Shown: positions 17,153 to 25,756 of the stretch, piece after piece
How positions within the stretch are numbered: the first letter of the stretch is position 1
Layout: the number at the start of each line of letters is the position of its first letter
Assembly: GCA_041736675.1 (NCBI GenBank)
Contig: JBGSTD010000016.1
Span: 24,236-88,235, forward strand
Length of the DNA: 64,000 nucleotides
Origin: Salaquimonas sp041736675
GTDB lineage: Bacteria > Pseudomonadota > Alphaproteobacteria > Rhizobiales > Rhizobiaceae
Direction of reading: 5' to 3'
The notes under the pieces: model-generated
What the model saw: the letters and a program-made list of their open reading frames with translations, nothing else
Databases searched by the model: none
What the model was told of the DNA's origin: nothing
Program-made: the position numbers and the translations under genes

Positions 17153-18187
17153 TCAGGCAAAAGCAATTTGCGCTTTCAGGCTCACGGTTGTCTTGTCAGC
17201 CGAGATATCAAATGCCTTTCTTGCCTCATCCAGTGAAAATGTGTGGGTAATCAGAGGCCTCACATCAATCAGACCTTTTTTCATCAGATCTACTGCCATG
17301 GCAAACTCCTCGTGAAACCTGAACGAACCGCGCAGATCGAGTTCTTTGGATGTAACCAGCATCATCGGTATGTTCATGTCTCCGCCCAGACCAAGCTGGA
17401 CCACAACACCCCGTGGACGCAAGGCTGCGATACCACCTGTCAAGGCTGGTGCAGCACCCGAACACTCAAACAGAACATCAAATGTGCCTTTGTTTGCGTT
17501 ATAAGCGGCAAGATCGTCAGGATTGGTGAGTGTGTTTATAGTCCTGTCTGCTCCGGCCTTTTTGGCAAAAGACAGCGCATCATCGGATATATCCGTCACT
17601 ACGATTTCCCTCGCGCCCGCCCTTCGCGCCGCAAGAACGCACAAGGTGCCAATGGGTCCTGAACCGGTCACCAATACCCTTTTGCCGAGCATTTCCCCTG
17701 CGCGGCGTGTTGCATGCAGGCAAACGGACAGGGGTTCGGCCATAGCAGCCTCTCCGGCAGACAGGCCGTTGGCAACTACACACTGGCTGGCATCTGCCAC
17801 CAGCATTTCGCGAAATGCGCCTTGAATGTGCGGAAACGGCATCGCAGAACCATAAAAACGCATGTTGAGGCAATGATTATGCCGGCCCTGCTGGCAGTAT
17901 TGGCAGTGATGGCAGGGGCGTGACGGCGACACAGCGACCAGATCGCCCACTTTGAGGCCGTCAACCTGTTCGCCAATTTCGCAGATATATCCCGAAACCT
18001 CATGGCCAAGGATCATCGGCTCTTTGAGCCGGATAGTGCCAAATCCACCGTGATTATAATAGTGGAGGTCCGAGCCGCAGACGCCGCCAACTGCAAGCTT
18101 GACCAAAACCTGTTTTGCACCCGGTTTTTCGACGTCGCGCTCTTCGAGGCGCAAATCCTTTGCCTGATGAATCACAATCGCGCGCAT
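17153..18187 (-). CDS. idnD: L-idonate 5-dehydrogenase (zinc MDR family)
   Basis: Oxidises L-idonate to 5-keto-D-gluconate. The 344-residue protein has the catalytic zinc ligands in VCGSDLHYYNHGGFG and LGHEVSG, and the structural zinc cysteines in CHHCQYCQQGRHNHC. The Rossmann loop is VTGSGPIGTL. The Y-Y-N-H-G-G-F-G run after the first zinc Cys is characteristic of idonate dehydrogenases. The start is the ATG at 18187 (MRAIVIHQAKDLRLEERD); the frame is open further upstream without meaning. It is divergent from idnO-gluconokinase and upstream of gnd, supporting a complete idonate pathway. Confidence 0.92.
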   Translation of the reverse strand: MRAIVIHQAKDLRLEERDVEKPGAKQVLVKLAVGGVCGSDLHYYNHGGFGTIRLKEPMILGHEVSGYICEIGEQVDGLKVGDLVAVSPSRPCHHCQYCQQGRHNHCLNMRFYGSAMPFPHIQGAFREMLVADASQCVVANGLSAGEAAMAEPLSVCLHATRRAGEMLGKRVLVTGSGPIGTLCVLAARRAGAREIVVTDISDDALSFAKKAGADRTINTLTNPDDLAAYNANKGTFDVLFECSGAAPALTGGIAALRPRGVVVQLGLGGDMNIPMMLVTSKELDLRGSFRFHEEFAMAVDLMKKGLIDVRPLITHTFSLDEARKAFDISADKTTVSLKAQIAFA

Positions 18188-18353
18188 AAATTTATCCTGA
18201 CAAATTCCGAAGCCATAATGTTGAAGGTGCAATCTATTACCGATCTGTTGGAAATTGTCTGCAAAAAATCTCAACAAATTTGGTCTTTTCCAGCCTTTCA
18301 TCTTTTCGATTTTCCTGTAAACAAACCGCAGGGACAACAGCAAAGATATAGAA

Positions 18354-19127
18354 ATGGCTACCGGAAAAGAATTATTTGATCTCACGGGTAAAACAGCATT
18401 GATTACCGGCTCGTCACAAGGCATCGGCTATGCCCTCGCCAAGGGTCTGGCACAGGCCGGTGCGCGGATAATTCTCAACGGACGCGATGCGAACAAACTT
18501 GCCAATGCCGCCGAAACACTCAGAAGCGCCGGTTACGAAGTAATCGAACTTGCTTTTGACGCGGTTGATCATGCAGGCGTTCGAAAAGCGGTAGACGGGC
18601 TTGAGACTGGGGGCGTTAAAATTGATATTCTTGTCAACAATGCAGGCATGCAGCACCGCACCCCATTGGAGGATTTTCCAGCTGAGATGTTTGAGAAACT
18701 GCTTTCGACCAATATCAGTTCAGTCTTCAATGTTGGCCAGGCTGTTGCCAGACACATGATCGAGCGCAAGGCGGGAAAGATCATCAACATTGCTTCAGTG
18801 CAAACCGCCCTCGCCCGCCCAGGCATTGCACCCTATACAGCAACCAAAGGCGCCGTGGGAAATCTTACCAAAGGCATGGCGACCGATTGGGCCAAACATG
18901 GATTGCAATGCAACGCCATTGCGCCAGGCTATTTCGATACGCCGCTTAACGCCGCGCTCGTCGCTGATCCTGATTTCAGTGCCTGGCTTGAAAAGCGAAC
19001 ACCTGCCGGGCGTTGGGGCAATGTCGACGAACTGGTCGGTGCCTGTATCTTCCTGTCTTCCCCTGCCTCCAGCTTTGTGAACGGACACATACTTTATGTT
19101 GACGGCGGAATCACAGCCTCGCTTTAA
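18354..19127 (+). CDS. idnO: Gluconate 5-dehydrogenase (SDR family)
   Basis: Reduces 5-keto-D-gluconate to D-gluconate with NAD(P)H. A 257-residue SDR: cofactor loop TGSSQGIGYALA, NNAG at LVNNAGMQHR, catalytic Ser in INIASVQ and YTATKGA giving Tyr and Lys. The motif MQHRTPLEDFP and the end LYVDGGITASL match IdnO proteins. It is divergent from idnD (166-nt gap, probably holding both promoters), and its 3' end overlaps the gluconokinase start by 32 nt. Confidence 0.92.
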   Translation: MATGKELFDLTGKTALITGSSQGIGYALAKGLAQAGARIILNGRDANKLANAAETLRSAGYEVIELAFDAVDHAGVRKAVDGLETGGVKIDILVNNAGMQHRTPLEDFPAEMFEKLLSTNISSVFNVGQAVARHMIERKAGKIINIASVQTALARPGIAPYTATKGAVGNLTKGMATDWAKHGLQCNAIAPGYFDTPLNAALVADPDFSAWLEKRTPAGRWGNVDELVGACIFLSSPASSFVNGHILYVDGGITASL

Positions 19128-19641
19128 AGGTGCGCGGATTTTTATTGTGATGGGTGTCGCAGGGTGCGGCAAGTCATCGGTCGGCGCGGGCATTGCAGAA
19201 AAAATGCATGGTAGCTATTTCGACGGCGATGACCTGCATCCGCCTGCAAACATTGCAAAGATGAGCGCAGGAACACCGTTGAATGATAATGACCGCTGGC
19301 CCTGGCTTGAGAAAGTCGCCACGCATTCTGCCTCTAGAAGCGGCCTTGTCTTCACCGGCTGCTCGGCGTTGAAACGCGTTTACCGCGAGTTCATCACGCA
19401 AAAGGCGGGCGAACCGGTTTGCTTCATATATCTGCAGGGCAGCAAGGAAATGATCGCCAAACGGATGGCAGAGCGATCCGGACATTTCATGCCAACGATG
19501 CTTCTGGATAGCCAGTTTGCAACGCTCGAAGAGCCTTCTGATGACGAAAACCATATCAAGGTTGATATCTCGGGATCACGTGATGACGTGGTTGCTCTAC
19601 TCCAGAATATCCTCTTGAGAAGCAGCATTATATCCGTCTGA
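19096..19641 (+). CDS. gntK: Gluconokinase
   Basis: Phosphorylates D-gluconate to 6-phosphogluconate. A 181-residue P-loop kinase: Walker A GVAGCGKSS, then the substrate-binding run GDDLHPPANIAKMSAGTPLNDNDRWPWL typical of GntK/IdnK, and CSALKRVYRE. Family length is about 170-180 residues. The ATG at 19096 lies inside the end of idnO, so translation is coupled. An internal ATG at 19150 would start right at the P-loop and looks too short. Together with idnD, idnO and gnd it completes the route from idonate to ribulose 5-phosphate. Confidence 0.92.
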   Translation: MLTAESQPRFKGARIFIVMGVAGCGKSSVGAGIAEKMHGSYFDGDDLHPPANIAKMSAGTPLNDNDRWPWLEKVATHSASRSGLVFTGCSALKRVYREFITQKAGEPVCFIYLQGSKEMIAKRMAERSGHFMPTMLLDSQFATLEEPSDDENHIKVDISGSRDDVVALLQNILLRSSIISV

Positions 19642-19740
19642 ACTCTCAGACATCTCTCCACATTTCGCCCACTGCCTTGCGTAATCCGCATGAAACCGGG
19701 TACGCTACTATGTCAAACGCATGAATCTGGGAGAAGAAAC

Positions 19741-20295
19741 TTGAGAACCGGACCGATCAACCCGCACGACATCCTTGATTTCTGGTTCGTGGAAATCGAA
19801 CCAAAACTTTGGTTTCAAAAAGACGACGCCTTTGACAAAACGATATCAGACCGCTTTGGTGTCATTGTCGAGACTGCGCTTTCAGGAGGGCTGACCGACT
19901 GGATGGAGACCGACGCCGGGCGCCTTGCGCTGGTTATCCTGCTCGACCAGTTTGCCCGAAATATTTTCCGCAGTACGCCCAAATCATTTGCCGGTGACAC
20001 AAGGTCGCTTTCCATCAGCATTCAAAGTCTCGCAGAAGGATTTCTTCTCCGCAACGAACAGAATGAGCGTTATTTTATGCTTATGCCCATGATGCACAGC
20101 GAGGATTTGGCAATCCAGAATGCATCGCTACCGCTATTTGAGAAATTTGCTACCGAAAATGCCCATGAATATGCGATCAAGCACCGGGATATCATTGACC
20201 GCTTTGGCAGGTTTCCGCATCGCAACGACATTCTTGGCCGACAATCGACACCACAGGAAGTAGAGTTTTTAACCCGGCCTGGCTCTTCTTTTTAA
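19741..20295 (+). CDS. DUF924 family protein
   Basis: A protein of about 184 residues in the DUF924 family (all-helical, TPR-like fold, function unknown). Signature stretches are ILDFWF near the start, LVILLDQFARNIFR, and the C-terminal DRFGRFPHRNDILGRQST. I start at TTG 19741 because GGGAG lies 6 nt upstream. The ATG at 19690 is an alternative adding 17 residues without a ribosome binding site. It lies 99 nt after gluconokinase in the same direction and may be cotranscribed, but nothing ties it functionally to sugar acids. Confidence 0.85.
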   Translation: MRTGPINPHDILDFWFVEIEPKLWFQKDDAFDKTISDRFGVIVETALSGGLTDWMETDAGRLALVILLDQFARNIFRSTPKSFAGDTRSLSISIQSLAEGFLLRNEQNERYFMLMPMMHSEDLAIQNASLPLFEKFATENAHEYAIKHRDIIDRFGRFPHRNDILGRQSTPQEVEFLTRPGSSF

Positions 20296-20396
20296 ATCGG
20301 CACTCGTGTGAATCGCGTCAAACCAATGCTTGATTTGTGGCCGTCAAAAGGTTCAATTGCTCTGCAGTAGATTCAAAAATATCGGGAAATTCATTG

Positions 20397-21275
20397 ATGA
20401 CAATTACAGTAGTATCCGTTCTTGGAACTGGCCTTATGGGTGCGCCCATGGCTCAAAACCTGATGCGGGCAGGCTTTGCAGTTCATGCCTGGAACCGGAC
20501 CCCCGAAAAGGCAAAGGTATTGGAACCTGAAGGCGCAAAGGTTTTTGCATCGCCTCAGGAAGCTGTTGCGCAAGCCGATTTTGTCATCACCATGCTCAGT
20601 GATGGCCGCGCCGTGCGCGATCTCATTTTCGATCAAAAAGTTGCAGATGCAATGAAACCCGGCGCTGTTCTTCTCGACATGAGCTCCATCAAGCCGTCCG
20701 AGGCCCGTGAGCATTCCAGGATGCTGGAGGCCATGGGCAGACATCAGCTTGATGCGCCCGTATCCGGCGGCACAAAGGGCGCCATGGCAGCCAGCCTCGC
20801 AATCATGGTGGGCGGCAATCCGGCGCTGTTTGAAAAAGCCAAACCGGTATTTGCAGCGATGGGTCGTCCCGTTCATGTTGGCCCGGACGGCTCGGGACAA
20901 TTGTCCAAACTTGCCAATCAGGTGATTGTCGCGACAACGATTGGCGTGGTTGCCGAGGCCTTGTTACTGGCTAAACAAGGCGGTGCAGACCCGGATGCAA
21001 TCCGTTCAGCCCTGAAGGGCGGCTTTGCCGACTCTGTGATCTTGCAACAACACGGCGAGCGCATGACACAAGGAAACTATGTTCCCGGCGGCCTTTCAAA
21101 GTTTCAGTTGAAAGATATCAACAACGCACTTGAGGAAGCCGGAAACTGCGGGCTCACCTTGCCGCTGGCTGAGCAAATGCAGCAACGCTTTACGCGGTTT
21201 GTAAATGATCTTGATGGTGCTGATAAAGATCATGCAGGCATTTATCTCGAACTGCTGGATATCAATGGTCTTTAG
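20397..21275 (+). CDS. Beta-hydroxyacid dehydrogenase (3-hydroxyisobutyrate/tartronate semialdehyde reductase family)
   Basis: A 292-residue NAD(P)-dependent enzyme. The Rossmann loop is LGTGLMGAPMAQNLMRAGF, the substrate motif is DAPVSGGTKGA, and the catalytic Lys lies in LSKLANQ. Members act on 3-hydroxyisobutyrate, tartronate semialdehyde (GarR), threonate or similar acids. Placement 46 nt before a DenD-like erythronate dehydrogenase favours a four-carbon or three-carbon sugar acid, but the specificity cannot be fixed. The start at ATG 20397 is set by the family N-terminus; the ribosome binding site is poor. Confidence 0.85.
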   Translation: MTITVVSVLGTGLMGAPMAQNLMRAGFAVHAWNRTPEKAKVLEPEGAKVFASPQEAVAQADFVITMLSDGRAVRDLIFDQKVADAMKPGAVLLDMSSIKPSEAREHSRMLEAMGRHQLDAPVSGGTKGAMAASLAIMVGGNPALFEKAKPVFAAMGRPVHVGPDGSGQLSKLANQVIVATTIGVVAEALLLAKQGGADPDAIRSALKGGFADSVILQQHGERMTQGNYVPGGLSKFQLKDINNALEEAGNCGLTLPLAEQMQQRFTRFVNDLDGADKDHAGIYLELLDINGL

Positions 21276-21321
21276 GGTCAGGATCTCCTGACAACATCAA
21301 ACAGGAATTTGGGAGAATGAT

Positions 21322-22302
21322 ATGCGGGTTTTGATCATCGGCGGCGCTGGCATGGTTGGCCAGAAGTTGCTGAACCATCTGTTGAACACACCTTCTCACG
21401 CCGGCAAGATAACCAATATAACCTTGTACGATGTGGTGGATGCTGCAAAGCCCGAAACCACAATTCCAGTTTCAGTTCTTTCAGGCAATCTTGCCGATTC
21501 TGCAGAGAGCACCAGACTGGCGGCGCTGCGACCCGATCTTGTTTATCATTTGGCTGCCATTGTCTCTGGTGACGCAGAGAAAAATTTCGACAAGGGATGG
21601 GATATCAATGCACGTGGCTCCTGGTATTTGCTGGAAGCATTGCGTGCAGAACACGAGGCAAGCGGCGGGAACTATGTTCCCCGCCTCATTTTCACATCAT
21701 CAATTGCAGTCTTCGGCCCTCCTTTTCCAGACAAGATTGGCGATGATTTCCTTTGCGCGCCCATGACTTCTTATGGTGCTCAGAAGGCCATGACCGAATT
21801 GCTGGTTGCAGACTATTCCAGAAAAGGCATGATTGACGGTCTGTCAGTTCGCCTGCCGACGATTTGCGTTCGTCCGGGCAAACCCAATCTTGCCGCCTCA
21901 TCCTTCTTTTCAGGCATCATTCGCGAACCACTCAACGGTCAAGAGGCAATACTCCCGGTCGCAGAGACTGTGCGCCACTGGCACGCCTCACCGCGCTCGG
22001 CTGCAGACTTTCTTGCCCATGCGGCGGGAATTGATACAAGTGTTCTCGGAGGCCGGCGCAGCCTCAATCTTCCAGGTGTCTCCTGTACTGTAGGCGAACA
22101 GATCGAAGCACTACGCTCAATCGCCGGGTCTGACGTTGTAAAATTGATCAAGCCTCAGCCCGACGAGACCATCAACGCCATCGTCAAAAACTGGCCGCGG
22201 GATTTTGATCCGCAAACGGCAATCAAGCTCGGCTTCACAGCCGAAAACAGTTTTGAGGAAATCATCCGAGTTTACATAAAAGACGATTTGCCCAACACTT
22301 GA
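21322..22302 (+). CDS. denD: NAD-dependent epimerase/dehydrogenase, D-erythronate dehydrogenase-like (DenD)
   Basis: A 326-residue extended SDR: N-terminal VLIIGGAGMVGQKLLNHL, active-site Ser/Thr in IFTSSIAVFG and the YGAQKAM Tyr-Lys pair. The pattern around YHLAAIVSGDAEKNFDKG and SFFSGIIREPLNGQ matches DenD proteins, which oxidise D-erythronate at C2. GGGAG precedes the ATG at 21322. The kinase, decarboxylase and isomerase that normally complete erythronate breakdown (OtnK, OtnC, OtnI) are not in this window, so the assignment is by similarity only. Confidence 0.8.
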   Translation: MRVLIIGGAGMVGQKLLNHLLNTPSHAGKITNITLYDVVDAAKPETTIPVSVLSGNLADSAESTRLAALRPDLVYHLAAIVSGDAEKNFDKGWDINARGSWYLLEALRAEHEASGGNYVPRLIFTSSIAVFGPPFPDKIGDDFLCAPMTSYGAQKAMTELLVADYSRKGMIDGLSVRLPTICVRPGKPNLAASSFFSGIIREPLNGQEAILPVAETVRHWHASPRSAADFLAHAAGIDTSVLGGRRSLNLPGVSCTVGEQIEALRSIAGSDVVKLIKPQPDETINAIVKNWPRDFDPQTAIKLGFTAENSFEEIIRVYIKDDLPNT

Positions 22303-22343
22303 ATGGTTTTCAGGCATCGGGCTTGAAACGCCGTATCATGGGA

Positions 22344-23561
22344 TCAGAAAAATGCCTGGATGCCTGTTTGCGCGCGCCCAAGAATGAGCGCATGCACATC
22401 ATGGGTGCCCTCATAGGTATTGACCGTCTCAAGGTTCGCCGCATGGCGCATCACCTGATATTCGATCTGAATACCATTGCCGCCATGCATGTCGCGAGCG
22501 TGACGGGCAATGTCGAGCGCCTTGCCGCAATTGTTGCGCTTCATGATCGAAATCATTTCAGGTGCCATCTTGCCTTCATCCATCAAGCGACCAACGCGCA
22601 ACGAACCTTGCAAACCGAGGGTGATTTCGGTCTGCATGTCTGCAAGCTTCTTTTGATAGAGCTGGGTAGCAGCGAGCGGTTTGCCGAATTGCTTGCGGTC
22701 AAGGCCGTATTGAAGTGCCTGATGCCAGCAGGCTTCCGCCGCCCCCATTACTCCCCAGGAAATACCATAGCGCGCACGGTTGAGACAGCCGAACGGCCCC
22801 TTGAGACCCGAGACATTCGGCAGAAGTGCATCTTCACCGACTTCAACACTGTCCATCACGATTTCACCAGTAATTGATGCGCGAAGCGAAAGCTTGCCGC
22901 CAATCTTGGGCGCTGAAAGACCCTTCATGCCTTTTTCAAGAACAAAGCCGCGGATGGCACCACCATGAGCCTCAGATTTGGCCCAAACCACAAAAACATC
23001 AGCAATTGGCGCGTTGGAAATCCACATCTTTGCGCCTTTGAGGCGATAGCCGCCTGCGATTTTTTCCGCGCGCGTCTTCATGCCACCAGGATCAGAACCG
23101 GCATCAGGCTCGGTCAAACCGAAACAGCCAATCAGTTCGCCTGAACCAAGGCCGGGGAGATATTTCTTGCGCTGGTTCTCATCGCCATAGGCATAAATCG
23201 GATACATGACGAGTGAGGATTGAACGCTCATCATCGAGCGATAACCAGAATCGACCCTCTCAACTTCACGAGCGACCAGACCGTAGGAAACATAGTTGGC
23301 TCCGGCGCAGCCATATTCCTCGGGAACAGTAACGCCAAGCAGTCCAGATTGACCCATAAGCCTGAAAAGTTCAGGATCAGTTGTCTCATTCATGTAGGCT
23401 TCATTGATTCGAGGTTTCAACTCAGCTTCGGCAAATGAGCGCGCAGCGTCTCGGATCATCCGCTCTTCTTCGCTGAGCTGGTCTTCCAGCAAAAACGCAT
23501 CATCCCACTTGAATGATGCCGCATCAAAAGTGTGGCTCACTGCTTTTTTTGCTTCAGTCAT
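22344..23561 (-). CDS. gcdH: Glutaryl-CoA dehydrogenase
   Basis: An acyl-CoA dehydrogenase of 405 residues that oxidatively decarboxylates glutaryl-CoA to crotonyl-CoA in lysine, tryptophan and aromatic breakdown, using FAD. Family features: GCFGLTEPDAGSDP, KMWISNAPIADVFVVWAKS, RARYGISWGVMGAAEACW and QFGKPLAATQL. The catalytic Glu lies in NTYEGTHDVHAL near the end. GGGAG 6 nt before the ATG at 23561 fixes the start over the longer frame to 23600. It is a stand-alone gene convergent with denD and downstream of glk. Confidence 0.92.
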   Translation of the reverse strand: MTEAKKAVSHTFDAASFKWDDAFLLEDQLSEEERMIRDAARSFAEAELKPRINEAYMNETTDPELFRLMGQSGLLGVTVPEEYGCAGANYVSYGLVAREVERVDSGYRSMMSVQSSLVMYPIYAYGDENQRKKYLPGLGSGELIGCFGLTEPDAGSDPGGMKTRAEKIAGGYRLKGAKMWISNAPIADVFVVWAKSEAHGGAIRGFVLEKGMKGLSAPKIGGKLSLRASITGEIVMDSVEVGEDALLPNVSGLKGPFGCLNRARYGISWGVMGAAEACWHQALQYGLDRKQFGKPLAATQLYQKKLADMQTEITLGLQGSLRVGRLMDEGKMAPEMISIMKRNNCGKALDIARHARDMHGGNGIQIEYQVMRHAANLETVNTYEGTHDVHALILGRAQTGIQAFF

Positions 23562-23693
23562 TTTTATTCTCCCGGTGCGATGCGCTTGCACTGCTGTCAC
23601 AGTAAAACTCTGTTATGATGCCATGAAGTACCGACATTTCACTCTGTCGGTCAACACGCATTATTGCAGTTGGCTTGGGCATTTTTGCCGCTA

Positions 23694-24659
23694 TCAGTGA
23701 TAATCCAGGTAATTGGCTGCCCCTTGCAAACCGAATTGACCGCTTGTGTACACATAAACCGGCAAGCTCCTGCGAAATTCGCTATGCCGTCCGCCACTGT
23801 TGAAAGCGTTGAGAAAATCATCCCCCTCGAAAATCCACTGATTGGCGGTTACCACACCGCCTGTCAGGAACACACCACCCTTGGCAGCAAAGGTCACACC
23901 CATGTCGCCTGCCACTTTGCCGAGATATTTGGAGAAATACCGGATCGTCTTGAGCGAGATCATGTCATCGCCTGATTTTGCTCCAGAGAAAATCTCGCGG
24001 GCATTGCGCTCATCACAATGGAGGCCTTCAACGAGAGAAATCGCCTTGTGGAAAATTGGCAACCCGACACCGCTTACAATAGCTTCGGCTTCCACCGCAA
24101 ATCCGTCCCCCATCCGTACCTGTGGCCAAAGCTCACAAAGCGCCTTGAAAATGGCAATTTCTTCATCCGTATCTGGCGACAGGCATACATGGCCTCCCTC
24201 ACCCTGAACCACAACCGGGCGCGAACCATCCCATACGAGCGCCCCAACGCCAAGTCCGGTTCCAGGGCCGATGATGACCCGCGGGGCAATTTGCAAATCA
24301 CTTGAACCCTGAAGACAATGCGTGTCTTCTTCTTCGACATTGGCTAATGACCATGCGGCGGCTTCGAAATCGTTGAGAATTTTTGCATTGTCGATGCCGC
24401 AGGCAAGATTGATCCCATTTTCAGAAATCACATTGGCGGCATTGGTCAGATGAACAATACCATTGGCAATGATGCCGGCCGCAGCGACAGCGGTCTTTTG
24501 AGGCGCCTTGCCTTGCGCTGCCACAAAGAACGCCATTGCTTCTTCAACACTCAACTCGCCGGTGGTCGGGAATGTCTGTTGGTTGGCGATACGCCTGTCA
24601 ATTACACTCGCCAGTCTCATATTTGTTCCGCCGATATCGGCAACCAGATTCCAGCTCAT
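23694..24659 (-). CDS. glk: Glucokinase
   Basis: Phosphorylates glucose to glucose 6-phosphate with ATP. A 321-residue member of the proteobacterial Glk family, not the ROK type: VADIGGTNMRLA at the N-terminus (phosphate 1), ILNDFEAAAWSL with the catalytic Asp, IGPGTGLGVGALV (phosphate 2) and GEGGHVCLSP. The ATG at 24659 follows AGGGGTGG. It is divergent from an aldose dehydrogenase and epimerase pair across a 323-nt region. Confidence 0.93.
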   Translation of the reverse strand: MSWNLVADIGGTNMRLASVIDRRIANQQTFPTTGELSVEEAMAFFVAAQGKAPQKTAVAAAGIIANGIVHLTNAANVISENGINLACGIDNAKILNDFEAAAWSLANVEEEDTHCLQGSSDLQIAPRVIIGPGTGLGVGALVWDGSRPVVVQGEGGHVCLSPDTDEEIAIFKALCELWPQVRMGDGFAVEAEAIVSGVGLPIFHKAISLVEGLHCDERNAREIFSGAKSGDDMISLKTIRYFSKYLGKVAGDMGVTFAAKGGVFLTGGVVTANQWIFEGDDFLNAFNSGGRHSEFRRSLPVYVYTSGQFGLQGAANYLDYH

Positions 24660-24982
24660 TGCAACCACCCCTAATGTGTCCGAACACTTTAAATCTAGCA
24701 CAGCCTTATTGTATTCTTGGAAAGACTTAAAGGGCAGGCGCGCTAATCGGCCGTTTATAAATTCGTGATTTTGAACGACCCTTTAGCTTTCCTGCAGATA
24801 CAATCACTGCAAAGCATGTAAAGGATTTGAAACAGGTGTTGGTATCGACATTTTATACTGTTGCCCAATCAGGAAATGAGTGGATCGCCAACTTAATTAG
24901 CTGGCATTTCCAGGCCGTCTTTGTATGGTCAGGCAAAGTGTAAACCTGCCATGGTTGAGCTGAGCAACTACTGGAGAAAAGC
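24660..24982. other. Divergent intergenic region between glk and aldose dehydrogenase
   Basis: About 320 nt with no gene. It should carry both divergent promoters. A short perfect inverted repeat GTGT-CCGA-ACAC (24676-24687) lies 17 nt before the glk start and could be a repressor site. Otherwise I see only A/T-rich sequence. Confidence 0.4.
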
Positions 24983-25756
24983 ATGATCAATGTTTCAACA
25001 AAGTTCCCCGATCTCGCCGGGAAATCTGTTTTTATCACCGGCGGCGGTTCAGGAATTGGCGCAGCTCTGACAGAAGGTTTCATTGCCCAAGGCGCCAAAG
25101 TCGCATTTGTTCAGCGTTCGGATGCAACCGAACTTTGTGACACACTGGAGGCTGAATACAGCAATCGCCCGCTGTTCATCCAGTGTGATATCCTGAAAAT
25201 AGATAAGCTCACCGAAGCCATGACCATCGCCCAAATGGCCCACGGAACAATAACGGTTCTGATCAACAATGCTGCTGTCGATAACCGTCACAGCCTCGAG
25301 CAATATTCGGTTGAAGATTGGGACAGATCAATCAATGTAAACCTGCGCCCGCATTTTTTTACTGCGCAAGCAGCTGCAAAAGGAATGCGCGAGGCAGGTG
25401 GTGGAACCATCATCAATTTTTCATCCGTCTCATACATGATGGGCCTTTCAGGCTTCCCCGCTTATGTGACCGCCAAATCGGCAATCACCGGATTGACCAG
25501 AGGCCTTGCAAGAGAACTTGGCCCTGACAATATTCGTGTCAATGCCTTGATGCCTGGATGGGTTTTGACCGAACGGCAAAAGGATCTCTGGGTCACACCC
25601 GATGCACTCGCCGCCCATATTGATCGCCAGTGTCTCAAAGTGGAAATTCAACCTGATGACATTATCGCCCCGACACTGTTTTTAGCCTCCGATGCTTCAC
25701 GCGTGATGACCGGACAGGCGCTTGTTATTGATGCTGGTGTGGCGGTGACCGGATGA
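24983..25756 (+). CDS. SDR oxidoreductase, probable aldose (D-xylose-type) 1-dehydrogenase
   Basis: A 257-residue SDR: TGGGSGIGAALTEGF cofactor loop, NNAA variant in VLINNAAVDNRH, Ser in INFSSVS and YVTAKSA for Tyr/Lys. The stretch WDRSINVNLRPHFFTAQA, ARELGPDNIRVNALMPGWV and the QCLKVEIQPDDI region closely resemble Caulobacter-type xylose dehydrogenase, which oxidises an aldopyranose to its lactone. It is coupled by ATGA overlap to aldose 1-epimerase, which would supply the reactive anomer. Substrates could be xylose, arabinose, galactose or glucose. GGAG precedes the ATG. Confidence 0.85.
   Translation: MINVSTKFPDLAGKSVFITGGGSGIGAALTEGFIAQGAKVAFVQRSDATELCDTLEAEYSNRPLFIQCDILKIDKLTEAMTIAQMAHGTITVLINNAAVDNRHSLEQYSVEDWDRSINVNLRPHFFTAQAAAKGMREAGGGTIINFSSVSYMMGLSGFPAYVTAKSAITGLTRGLARELGPDNIRVNALMPGWVLTERQKDLWVTPDALAAHIDRQCLKVEIQPDDIIAPTLFLASDASRVMTGQALVIDAGVAVTG

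Noticed and set aside
23630..23651. Stem-loop ACCGACA-8-TGTCGGT between glk and gcdH
   Set aside because: No T tract on either strand and no clear promoter relation; could be a terminator remnant or operator, but not supportable.
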